A stretch of DNA of 64,000 nucleotides from Siphonodentalium dalli (taxonomy: Eukaryota; Mollusca; Scaphopoda; Gadilida; Siphonodentaliidae): positions 132,809,990 through 132,873,989 of the forward strand of contig CP136067.1 in the NCBI GenBank assembly GCA_032622095.1. Reading direction: 5' to 3'. Positions within the stretch are counted from its first letter, which is position 1. Each line of letters opens with the position of its first letter. Below are positions 11,011 to 21,779 of the stretch, piece after piece. A program made the translations under genes and the position numbers. Under the pieces are notes generated by a model, which had not been told where the DNA came from, made no database searches, and saw only the letters and a program-made list of their open reading frames with translations.

Positions 11011-11239
11011 GTAGGGCACAAGCCTTGAAATAGTGAGCCTGTCATTTGCAGAATGAGATCCACAGAGGGTGAATTTAGTGATGCTATCCTGCACAGCGGG
11101 CTAGCATCATCAAATTCACCCTCTGGGGACCTCATTCTGTTTAGGCCTTAGCAGAATGCGGGATAGCATCACTAAATTCACCCTCTGGGAACCTCATTCT
11201 GCAAATGACAGGCTCACTATTTCAAGGCTTGGTAGGGCA
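11011..11239 (+). mobile_element. hAT-type miniature element with 8 bp duplication
   Basis: The 213 bp element (11019-11231) has perfect-looking inverted ends starting CAAGCCTTGAAATAGTGAGC and is flanked by GTAGGGCA on both sides. Inside it repeats a block around AATTCACCCTCTG two to three times in alternating orientation. It has no coding capacity. The right palindrome arm has a single GTAGGGCA (minus strand, about 46187-46194) and no element, confirming the insertion. The 8 bp duplication and CA-start ends point to the hAT superfamily. Confidence 0.92.
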
Positions 11240-11330
11240 TGGACCGAAACATGTTATTTCGTCACAAAAAACAAACACCGATTAAGTACCATACTCTTTT
11301 TGAATCATAATTTTTGTGAAAAATGATTTT

Positions 11331-11758
11331 TGGGCTATCAGGGTTCGCGCTTCCACTTGGCAAAAATAATTCACAATTGGCAAAAAATATTTTCATTTGG
11401 CAAAAGTTTTGGCAAGTCACTTTTTAATTCCTCAAGAAAGTTGAAAAATATCGGTCAATCAATACCATTCATTTTAGGAAAATATTACAATAGAATTATA
11501 TTAGTGGTGTTTTATATGGTTTCGGAAAAGTTAACACCTCCATTAAGATGCAGTTATTAACTAACTGCTTTCCTATCAATATCAAACGTTGTTCAAACCG
11601 AGAGTGTCGAAACATAAAATTCAAACAAGGTTGAAGAAAATAATACTATCAGGGATAACATTTTGGCAAAATCGGATAGAATTTGGCAAAAAATATTTTC
11701 ATCTGGCAAATAATTTGGCAAACGTAAATTTCTGTCGAGCGCGGACCCTGTGGGTTAT
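11331..11758 (+). mobile_element. Second hAT-type miniature element
   Basis: The 412 bp element (11339-11750) has inverted ends CAGGGTTCGCGCT and AGCGCGGACCCTG. It is flanked by TGGGCTAT (11331-11338) and TGGGTTAT (11751-11758), an 8 bp duplication with one mismatch. The subterminal regions are packed with TTTGGCAAA motifs in both halves, the kind of repeated subterminal site bound by hAT transposases. Non-coding. The right arm has the uninterrupted site near 46086-46102. Confidence 0.9.
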
Positions 11759-12022
11759 CCCTCGTTGCATCGAAATCACAAAACAGCAATATCCATATTG
11801 ACAGATTATAGTTCAATACTGTTAACTACATGTATAATAGTTTAATCCAGGAAGTGTCTGAACTGATTATGTTGATTCCCCTGATGACGGGGACAAGAGT
11901 CTGATGCAACACATGTGGGGAGGGGTGCTGTTGTCCCGCTCCTATAATATATCTTTGGTCAAATATTTCAACAATTGGAAATTGCATGCTTTAAACTGCA
12001 AAGGTATTGTTGGTAATTTCAG

Positions 12023-15000
12023 TTAAAGGTACTCAATCCGATCAGACGGTCCCCATACCATCAAGATACAGCAACAACAACATTTCTTCAAAAATACGCT
12101 TTAGTTATCAGAATCGATTTATTGCAACAAAATAATTCTAACGACTGTCAACTATGGTATAAAATGTTCCCAAAACTTGGTATTTATCAACATTTTGTTC
12201 AACAAAATATGGCCGTATTATCACGAAAGTATCACGAAATTTGACCGTATTACCACTTGATTTTAGAGTTATCCATCTTCATCCGCAATTTTGTCCGAAA
12301 CCCTCCGTTTGACCACGTGTTTCTGGGCCACATACTATTATACAACCTTTTTTTTTAATGTTTATTACCCAAAGATATACATATATAGGCGGTCATTTTA
12401 CATACAGGTGTGCATTCGAACATTTATCAGTGGACCGTGTGGGGGGGGGGGGGTAACCAAAACAACTTACATTTATGCATGCATTTGACTGGCGCACGCG
12501 TTCCATGGCAGACGACCACATGCATTGTGCGTGTGGATGTCTGGCCTACTTTCGTACCAGTAACGGCATTATGTATGATGTTGTCTAAGAATAGTTACTG
12601 TAATCGCTCAGTTGCTGTTAACGTTGTTTTGATCTCGACGTTGACACAATTTTGCTAAATTTATTTGCGCCACGGAAATATCGAATATAGATCTTATAAG
12701 GAGGTCATAACAATAGGCAGGTGCAAATGGATTTTTTTTATTTTGAGAAATTTGTCATGATTGTCGATTGAATTAAGTCGTTCTTGTACCGCCTTATTCT
12801 ATATTTCTCTGGATGATTGGACGATATGTGTAGTTATTATCTTACAAATGTTTTTCGGTTTGCCCGGATAAATGGAATGTATTTATCGGTGGGCATATTA
12901 TTCTGTGAAGGCTAGTGCTTTCTCCAGAATTAACCACTTATGTTGAAATGCTGTCATTTCCACGTTGAATCGTGCCAGTAACTTATCACAGTCATAACGT
13001 AATCTGAGTTCATTAAAAAATTCGTTCAAGCTGAGTGATTTTGCGGAAAACTTTGCTTTATACAGATATTGTTTCAAAATAAGTAAAAAATAATTTATCA
13101 CGCTGTTTGGTTCCAATGGGATAGCTCCAAGTAGCATGATCTTTTTAGAAACACGTAAGTCGATGCCTTTGTCAGTTCCCCATTTGATCAGTTTGTTAAA
13201 GAAAGACTGGACACATCTACAGTCCCAAAATATGTGTGAAATTGTTTCAATTTCTGTTTCGCATCTATCATTTTGTCTTAGCTTTATTATAGTAATAAAT
13301 CGATTGGTCGCAAGGATTCGAGTGTTTATTCGATACTGTAACCATTGCAGTTTAGCGTCAGGCGTCGTGGTGAACGGTAGCTTAAAGTGAGTGTCCCAAG
13401 AGTTTATTACACCTAGTTCTTGTTCCCATGTTTTGCATGATTTTGGGGTGGGCATGTTGAATTGAGAATTCTGTATAATGCTTGTCCACTTTTTCGGTCG
13501 CGTTAAATAGTTACAAAATTGTCTGGAAGAAACGGGCCAGCAATTCGTCTCAGTGGTTGGTCAATTTTTTTGATATTTCCAATATTTGTCGAGTGATACT
13601 GGTTGAAGTAATAAAGTACGTTCTTATATTATATGTGCTTAACATTGACTGTGGCGTGTGAATCCTTCCATCGCCCTTGAGTTATCGTTGATGAAAATTA
13701 CTCCCTTTGCCCTCCATGAGTTGAAATTGATGCATCGCCCATAGAGAGTAATTGCTGGATTATTCCATATCGTTTTCAACAAGACATTTTGATTTTTGAG
13801 TTCAGTCTTAAATACTCACACCATGATGAAAATACATCTTTCCAAAATGGATATGACAGCACGCTTAAGTGTTGTAATAGATATTTTATGTCATAAGTGA
13901 GGTACAGGAGATCATCTAAAATGGGAAGATCCGAGATGAGAGGTGTCCATTTGCAGTTTTAATAATGAGGCGTCGTATCCAAGTGATTTTAATTGATGAA
14001 TTGAATGTCTCCACATTAATCATTTTCAAGCCACCATCTGATATGTTACTGCATATCTGTTGTCGACTGACTCGATCTCTTTTCGAATTCCATAAGAAGT
14101 TATAGAGCAATGTGTTTAATTTTTTTATAAAATTCGCGGTGCGGATTTGGAAGAATTATAAATAGATGTATCAATTTGGGGAGAATTATAGTCTTGATGA
14201 CTATTAATCTACCAATTCGCGTGAGCAACCGGTGTTTCCATGATGTGATCGTCTTTCATATTTCGTCCATTTTATCGTCATAATTTATTTGCATTTTTGG
14301 CAAGTCAATATTAAAATGGATCCCTAAAAAGTTAAACTGTTCAGTTATTGTGATACTTAAGTCGCGAATGAAGTCTGGTCTATCGTAATTGCGGGGCCCT
14401 ACCCAGGCCGCCTGACACTTCTCTGGGTTAATTTTTAAACCAGATATCCGGGCAAAAACATCAAGCGTAGAATATGCTTCGCGTACACTCATTTCTGAGC
14501 CGTCGAGAATAAGCATTGTATCGTCCGCGTATTGTGTGATCTTATATTCTGAGCTGCCGAGATGTATACCATTTATATTCACATTCTGTCTCACCATTAG
14601 TGCTAGTATTTCTGCACACAGGAGAAAAACATAAGACGATATTGGGTCACCTTGTCGAAAGCCTCTTGATAGCTTAATATTTTGTGAAATTTGTCCATTT
14701 AAAAGTACAGAAGAGCTCAAGTTTATATAGAGGATTGTAATCCAATTTTTCATGTCCACGCCAAAATTGAAAAAGTCTAAACATCTTTCTAAAAATCGCA
14801 ATGATACAGAATCCAAGTCTACGAGGAGTAGGAGTCCCGGTATTTTGCGTTCATTGCATTTGTGAATAAGATCGTAAATTAGTCTAGTATTATCTCCAAT
14901 GTATCGCCCAGCTAAGAATCCGGTCTGATCATTTTCAATGATGTGGGGCAGTACTTTTTTCAGTCGTTCTTCTACGCACGCCGACGCAAGTTTGTATGTT

Positions 15001-15831
15001 CTATTCAATAAAGATATTGGCCTCCAATTTTTCAATAGTTGTCTATTTTTATACTTTTTTTTTAAATCAGTGTGATGATTCCTAGTTTCTGAGTAATATA
15101 AAGTTCTCCGGAAGAAAAAGAAGTATTTAGGAATTCGACTAATAAGGGACCTATGTCTGACCAGAAGAATTTGTAAAATTAATATGTATATCCTGTGGGG
15201 CCCGGGGATTTTCCGGTTTTTTTTTGTATTTTTGAGAACGTATGTTAGTTCCTCTAATGTGATTGGGCCTTCGATATTTTTGGCCTGAGTATCGGACAAA
15301 TGTGGATGATTTCCGTTACAAAACTGTTTCAGATTTATTTCTTCAGTTGGCTTCTCTGAGTAAAGATTCGCATAGAAATTACGAGTGTGGGTCATGATGG
15401 CATTTTTATCTGTTAGTATGTTTCCATTTTCGTCGATCAGACTGGTAAAAGTTTTTTATATAAATTTCCGTTTTTCTAAATTCAAAAAATATTTAGCTGG
15501 CTTTTTCCCCTCCTCGATCCATCTGGCACGAGATCTAATTATTGCATCACGTATTTGTATTTGGCAAATTTCGCGAAGTTCAGATTCAATATTTTCAAGC
15601 TCATTCATAAGATTATGTTATGTTTCGTAGTTTGTAGAAGGAGAATAAATATCTGTTATTAACGTTTCTTTCCTTGCGTCCACATCTCGAGAACTAACAA
15701 ACTTCAAAAATCTATATCTGATCACTCTGAGCTTTGATGGGTGGGTTCTTCGACTCGAATCAAATATTTTTTACCCCCGAAGCCAAAGAAATAGTAATTT
15801 AGGAGCGTCTGATCGGATTGAGTACCTTTAA
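12023..15831. mobile_element. TTAA-flanked inverted-end element, left copy
   Basis: The inverted ends AGGTACTCAATCCGATCAGA (12027 rightward; 15827 leftward) are each bordered by TTAA (12023-12026, 15828-15831). The element is also in the right arm (42006-45823), so it predates the palindrome. The only coding content is the minus-strand LINE relic, which is probably a later passenger. TTAA duplication is typical of piggyBac and Kolobok, but the termini do not match a class I can name. Confidence 0.72.
12660..15745 (-). pseudogene. Decayed L1/Tx1-type LINE ORF2, left copy
   Basis: Reverse-transcriptase relic reading right to left. Recognisable pieces: the linker before RT (about 15400-15720), NWRPISLLN, TGFLAGRYIGDN, GFRQGDPISSYVF and YADDTMLILDG within 14256-15395, then the thumb region at 13916-14260 and a C-terminal zinc-knuckle block at 12898-13455. 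Frameshifts and stops separate the pieces, and motif A is damaged (LVDLDSVSLRFLER). The 5' part, including the endonuclease, is absent, which is ordinary 5' truncation. It is related to, but clearly a different family from, the LINE at 2358-10303. Confidence 0.85.
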
Positions 15832-16089
15832 AAAACAATAACACAGACATCTTGCGATTGTATGTTCGGACAGTTTTCGGACCAATATTTAGTGTCAAAT
15901 ATTTCGTTTTCGAGTCAACTGGGTTTCTACTTTGGATCAACTTTTTAGACTAAACCTTTTTTCCGACCAACCTAGCTAAGTCAAGTTTGAGCTATTGCCA
16001 TTGGTTGGCACCGGTCGTCCGTCAGTTCGTGTGTCCGTCTACAGTAAGTGCCGTTGCCACACGTTACTTATGACATTCCTTATACGAGC

Positions 16090-16700
16090 ATTACCAGACG
16101 TCATATACGGATTTTTGGGGTGAAATCGAGATGGGAGTTATCGATTTTGTTCGAAATGTGTTGAAAAACATGGACGCCAGCAACCATTTTGAATTTCACA
16201 TTTGAATCCATCGGCACACCCCGCAGACCTATTTATCGAAAACAATGTTTTGAAAATTTACAGGTATTTTTTGGATCACCTCTAGGTCAAAGCTGTATAT
16301 CCAATTTGAACAATGCTCGATCAAAAACATGGCCGGCGGCAGTCATATTGTTTGTTTTACTCTTAGGATGGCTAACTCCCTCGCCACGTCCTACACAACT
16401 AACATTTTCCATCCGATCGTTACCAAATTCCATATGGATCTTCGGGGTAACAGAGGAGCTGTATATCGAATTTGAACGTTTTTAGAACAAAAAACATGGC
16501 CGCTGGCATGACATACATTTTGGCACGTCATACAACCATTTAGTTTTTTCTGATTAATCCCAAAGTTCATATTTATGTGCGATGTGACCTCTTGATGTGA
16601 GCTACCAAATAGTTTCCGAATTTCGTTTAAAAGCATGGCTGTCAGCGGCCATTTTCGATTTCACATTTTAATCCATCAGCACACCCTAGCTGCAGCCCAC
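16090..16700. repeat. Diverged tandem array with ATGGCCGCC-GGCCAT hairpins, left copy
   Basis: A unit of about 150-170 bp recurs about four times. Each has CCGATCGT-ACCAAATTCCATATGGATCTT-like sequence, then TGAGCTAT-CAATTTGAACG, then AACATGGCCGCCAGCGGCCAT or variants of it. The hairpin-like core is near 16170, 16330, 16495 and 16635. The same array is at 41145-41750 in the right arm, and a related one occurs inside the fold-back element (33530-34650). Confidence 0.65.
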
Positions 16701-17005
16701 ATTTATTGGAAAATTTAGAAAATTTACAGGCATGTTTATTTATTTTATTTTTTTCATTTGTTTTGTATTGAGAACAGAGAATAACAAAGGAAGAAGAGAC
16801 GAAATACATGCACGCAATTATTCTCTCAATCCAGGATATACATGCATGTTTATTGTCACTTCTAGGTGGAAGCTATCGAATTTGAACGATGTTCAACTCT
16901 TTACATGAATAAATCCTTCAGCATGCCCTATGCAGTGTTCATCTAATTCATCCCAAACTCCGTATGGCTCTCTCCTTGGCGACCTTTTGTATTACTTAGA
17001 TACTT
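16701..17005. other. Palindrome-arm sequence without recognisable gene
   Basis: Shared with 31380-31700 on the other arm at roughly 93-95% identity by eye. No coding frame or RNA gene is apparent. Confidence 0.55.
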
Positions 17006-17092
17006 CGACGTTCCGCATCTCGTTGTGATATGGCTTTGTTGCTTAAACTACGTTAAACCCCAATCAATCAATCAATCAATCGACGTTCCGCA
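17006..17092 (+). mobile_element. 5'-truncated SINE end with target duplication
   Basis: The 63 bp between two copies of CGACGTTCCGCA (17006-17017, 17081-17092) ends in (AATC)n and contains GTGATATGG and TTAAACCCCAATC. This is the 3' end of the full-length SINE at 43261-43570. It is also present in the right arm (31285-31390), so it inserted before the arms separated. Confidence 0.86.
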
Positions 17093-17396
17093 CTTCTTAT
17101 CGCTTCATTGACTGTAATGTCTGACTGCTTTCATCTCCAAAATGAGCTACAGTGTTATTGACACTTTAATTTTGCTTTGTTAATAAAACAATATAAAAAT
17201 ATATATTTTTTGAAGAAAAAAAACAGGAGATTTGAATATGCATGAATTCCATGTATAGAGCTTTTGAATATTCATGAATTCCAATATATGCATGGAATGC
17301 ACCTCCAGAACTTTGACCTGTAGCACTTAACCCGCGGAACGGGGTGAGTTAATTCAATATGGCTGCGACTTATTTATCTCGCCTGTTCGGTCGTGC

Positions 17397-17560
17397 TCTC
17401 ATCACCATGCAGGGATGTGCCGACAGGAAGTTGGGGGCGTTTCACTCATAACTTTCGCCACTAATGTCAACATTTGGTAATTTCATGCCTGACACAGCAT
17501 TAGTTGGACAGACCAAAATTAGGTTGAATTTGTTCTGTTAGTTGGATGTTCCAATCAGTA
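17397..17560 (+). repeat. Fragment of a CAGGGATGTGGC-type hAT family
   Basis: It begins CAGGGATGTGCCGACAGG and contains TTGGTAATTTCATGCCTGACACAGCATTAG-like sequence (shown here split from its context). It matches internal parts of the elements at 23577-24283 and 48461-49687. It is shared with the right arm near 30840-30965. The second terminus was not found, so this is a partial copy. Confidence 0.55.
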
Positions 17561-17646
17561 TTTAGTGTACAAATACTTGTTACTTTTACATGTGGTCCGA
17601 AAGTCGTATTTGTTCCCACTTACGGTAAAATTTTTGGACTGGAATG

Positions 17647-18480
17647 AAACTCAGTTGAGTCTATGGAATGATCTACCACCGGAGGCTAAAAATTGTGAAA
17701 CCATATCGGACTTCAAATCTTTTCTTAATACTGACCTCGTCGTGAGCCCCCGTTACATGGAATTTGCTTACACAAGACGAAGTCAATTTTTCATTGTCGA
17801 CTACGACTAGGGTGTAGCAATCTGAACTACGACTTATATCTCAATCATTTGCAAGACAATCAATATTGTATATGTGGCGAAATTGAAACAGTATCACACT
17901 TCTTGCACTATTGCCCAGTCTTTGAAGCCGAGAGAGATATATGTCTCAGCAACCTTAATAATTTGGAAACAAAAACACTCTTAGAAGGTTCAAAATCACT
18001 TCCCTTGTCCAAAAACATTGAGATATTCGCTAACATTCAGAAATATATAGAACTAACTGGCAAATTCAAGCCATATTATGCACAGACCTGATGTATACGA
18101 CCTTAGGCTACGTATGGAACAAATTAAAAACGCATTAAAATCAAAATTAAACTAATTGTAACATCAATCCCAAAAGTACCCTGCCAAAACCTGCTACGAT
18201 TGAGGGGGGGGGGGGGGGCTATCAGGCACATTATAATTAACAATAACAGTAAGTAATTTCTTGAGCTGTATACATTCATATACATCGAAATGTACATTCT
18301 AGTTTTGTCTGTATGAAACGGTCACCATTCATTATTTCATACGTGTAGGAGATGGCTTAAGATAAGCATTATGCTTACTGCCAAATCCCATTATAACCAT
18401 CAATATCTCTCATCATCATACCGTGAATTTTGTACATTATATTGGTTAAAATAAAATATGTTTAAACTAAACTCAGTTGA
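17647..18480 (+). mobile_element. 5'-truncated LINE 3' end with target duplication
   Basis: The insertion at 17659-18468 is flanked by AAACTCAGTTGA (17647-17658 and 18469-18480). The coding part runs to 18091 in two frames joined by a frameshift near 17807. The first has WNDLPPEAKNCETISDFK; the second has SNLNYDLYLNHL, then CICGEIETVSHFLHYC, the CCHC-like C-terminus of a LINE polyprotein. A 3'UTR follows, ending in an AATAAAATATG-TTTAAACT tail. The right arm has the single-copy site near 30716-30745, so this is a left-only insertion. Confidence 0.9.
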
Positions 18481-18905
18481 AAATGTCCAACCATATGGGG
18501 TGCTATGTTGGAATTTTTAACAGATGCAAAGTTTGAGTTCCAAGCAAAGGGACAGTCTGCGCTCAGACGAAAACTATATGAAATATGTCGTCTGATTTCT
18601 GCCCGTTCAGTGCCACCTGTTGACAAAATACTGATGTTGCATTTGAAAAAAAATAGGCCAAAAAATAGGCCATAATGTTTCAATTGAAGTCGGGGATATA
18701 AACTCAAGAACTGACTAGTGTGCTATCATACTATAAAACGTATAAAAGTAGTACAAGAATAGATCATAAATAGCAACTAAAGAACACGAAATTTACCAAG
18801 GAGCCACATCGAAATATCTAAAGTAGCTTTTAAGATCAGATTTTGCAGTGATAAGGTATTTGTAATATTTGATGAGTCTGGTGGATGAGACAGAATGTCA
18901 TCCTT
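18481..18905. other. Arm sequence with a probable left-side deletion
   Basis: Matches 29780-30715 of the right arm except that about 510 bp (30037-30545) are missing here, at the point where this arm reads TTTTTTGGCC with runs of A/T on both sides. No gene is recognised. Confidence 0.55.
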
Positions 18906-18906
18906 C

Positions 18907-19860
18907 ACCCAACCGACAGCCTCGTACACAAATACTGTTTCTTGTCTTTGAGAGTTAACCGTCTCTCTTTCTGAGAGTCAAAACGTTTGAGTGACTTTGG
19001 CGATCTGTGTTTCGAAGCAGCGGGTGATTTTTCTTTTGGAACAATACGATCAACTGGCATATATTGTTTTGGAGGACATGTCTCAACAACAGAAACTGTA
19101 TCCACAACCTGCGCTTCAGGTTCTGAAACAGGAATAATATAAGTCGCCTCAACTTGTGTTGCGAGTGATATACAGCGACGAGTTTGGTTTGACTCTCTGT
19201 CTGAGTGCTGGCATCAACAAACTTTTTGGTAGACACGATTGCTGAGTATGTGGAATGGATTGACAAGGAACAACTAATTTCTTAGTATATATATATGACA
19301 TATGCTTCTCAGCTTTGCATCGTTGAATCTTGAATTCATAGTCCCAAATAGAACAGGAACGATCCCTTGCAGCATGTGAACCTTGACATCTTCATATAGA
19401 CATGTACCCAACCTTCAATGGCGGTGGATGTTCGCACCTATTGAAGGTCAGAAGATAACTGTTCACTTTGTGATCATCAACTGTGTTCGTAAACCTACGG
19501 ACTTCTGTAACTCCCTGTGGTGCCAACTCGGCCGATATATATCGGCTATATCGCGAGTTCTCAACACAGCTCAGCTATTGTTCGATGTATTGTGAGTAGT
19601 AACCAACACTGGTGTCTGTGAAATAGTTGTTAACTGCAGCAGAGCATCATATTGAACTTTCTTTGAACACTCAATCAAGAGTGAGCCACTGATTGGCCCA
19701 GTCCTGATTGGTTTAACAAATTTCATTTATTCAGCAATGCTTTGTAGCGTATTATCAATGAGAAAGATGGGAGGTCTGTTCAGGTTTGTGTCAAGAACCA
19801 AGTACTGAGGGAATACCACTGCATCATTGGAACTTGGTGAGTCATCATTCTTACAAGCAA
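18907..19860 (-). pseudogene. Gag-like LINE ORF1 relic, left copy
   Basis: Minus-strand counterpart of 28840-29780, more broken. Readable pieces include the tail with STKKFVDASTQT, PPKQYMPVDRIVPKEKS and SPKSLKRFDS. The family is the zinc-knuckle Gag-like ORF1 of Jockey/CR1-type LINEs, recognised from the right copy. Confidence 0.7.
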
Positions 19861-20201
19861 TACATTGTTTTTATATGAGTTGTCACACAAAAAGCAAAAA
19901 ATCGACAACTAGCCCAGCAGCCGCCGTGGACTACCCTTCGAATTATGGTCGGGCCAAAGACTAGTACATAGCTGAAGCGGTGACTCGTTTAGCCACTACA
20001 TATAACAGCATATTTGTGCCTCTCTGTAGTGAGACAGGCGAGAACAATACATGATTCAACACTTAACAATCATCGGGACGAACACAACAGAGACAGGAGA
20101 GAACAGAAACATCATACGTGAAAAACAGAAAACAATACTTCAAACATCAGACGAGCAATACAACATATAACAACAAGAGCACGCCGTATGGTGGTGTCAT
20201 A

Positions 20202-20540
20202 ATACGCCCGTTTCTGGAGTAGAGTGGGGCATGTAGACTGAACCCATATTTTAACTTGATATGTATACCAAATTTGGTTCAGTTCACTCAATTCAAGCTA
20301 ACGTTATCATCTGCAAACCGCATATCAGGTAAAACCTAAGTCAAATCATGCGGACGAAACCCATATTTGAATTTGATCTGTATTTTGGGGTGATAAACTA
20401 ATATACCAAATTTGGTTCAGTTCACTCGATTCAATCTAAAGTTATCATCCGGAAACCAAAAGCGGACGGACGGACGGACGGACGACGGACGGACAACCCA
20501 TTTACATAATACGACCGTTTTTTTCTTCAAACGGGCGTAT
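20202..20540. mobile_element. ACGCCCGTTT-ended element with two 160 bp units, left copy
   Basis: Inverted ends ATACGCCCGTTT (20202) and AAACGGGCGTAT (to 20540) enclose about two copies of a unit with TGAACTGAACCAAATTTGG-like sequence and a (GGAC)n-rich stretch at 20464-20495. Non-coding. The right arm version (27661-28500) has about five units. Confidence 0.75.
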
Positions 20541-20559
20541 AAAAATTGAATCTGAATCA

Positions 20560-20860
20560 CTGTGGAGAGGCGTGGCTAGCCGTCTGATGGAGCCAGGTCA
20601 ACTCAACCACCCATCTTGAAGAGATGTAGGACCAAAGAGGACCATGAGCTAAGCCGTATCCGCAGGTCGATGCCTCACGTGATATATACGACCGCCCTAG
20701 TACCCCCAGGACTCCTACACCACACATGACGTGATGCACCCCACGGCAAACAGGGTGCCACATTACGGGATTCTTACCTTTCGCAGTGGGGCGGTAGGCC
20801 TATTCTACTCCGGGCCCACACGGGGCCGCAGTATCTTAATATAACAACCGATTTACTACT
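20560..20860. other. GC-rich conserved block, unidentified, left copy
   Basis: Noticeably richer in G and C than its surroundings and well conserved with 27340-27640 in the other arm. It includes TGGCACCCTGTTTGCCGTGG, read on the minus strand. I tested by eye for tRNA boxes, 5S rRNA and snRNA motifs and found none convincing. Possibly a SINE head or a relic of a structured RNA. Confidence 0.4.
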
Positions 20861-21779
20861 TCTTAGATGTCAGGTACGTGGTCAGAGGGTCGCATTTGTC
20901 CAGTATGAAATTGCTAATATCACCACCCCACCCAAACCCCCGAAGCAGACCAAACTCTCATGACATGGCGGTTGGTCAAATGGTGCGCCATCGCTGCATA
21001 TGGGTATACCCCCACAATTACAAGTCATAACAGCTGCTTTTCATCCCAACTGATCTAATGTTAACAAACTTCCCAAACAAAAGATCTCATTAATTATTAC
21101 TCCCGCCTCCACACTGGCTAAAAGTTTACCAGTTGGAAATTCCACGCCTGACACAAAAGTTAACTGTTGGAAATTTCAGACATACTATGAACAATTCAAA
21201 AGCGAATATTATTAGTTGTAGTTTGTATGGATCATTGATAAATATTAAAAAGAAATGTACGATCCATCTAAACTACACATATTAATATTCCTTTTGATTT
21301 TTTTCCAGTATCGAAATAGGTAGATAATTTGTCACAGAATAAAGCATTGAAGTGATAAAAAATACAATTTAGAACAAGATGTTTAGGCCCCAAACAATTT
21401 GCACGACATGGAACAGAAACGAGTTTCCGTGTTAGTCTATATATCTTATTTGATAGAAATAAAGAACGTCTGTTTTACTTTTTTGCGAAAAGTTTAACAG
21501 CTGGAAAATGGCTGTGACCATGGGAAGTTATTTTCCGGAGCATATGAAGCCGGTATATCAATATTGCGTGTATTAATTTTGTCAAGCTATCTAAATTACG
21601 TAGACATAATTTGGAAGCTCGAATGAGCCATATATTGAAACATATATTAATATTTCCGTAATATTTAATCCTAACATATCTCATAAATATTCTGTTAATA
21701 TTTAGCAGCGACATTGCGTAATTTGTGAGAAATCTGCGACTTCCTGCGAACAATCTGTTTCGTTCTTCGTGGTACTAAT

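Noticed and set aside
11875-11930. CTGATGACGGGGAC sequence as a possible hammerhead core
   Set aside because: No GAAAC box or closing stems nearby.
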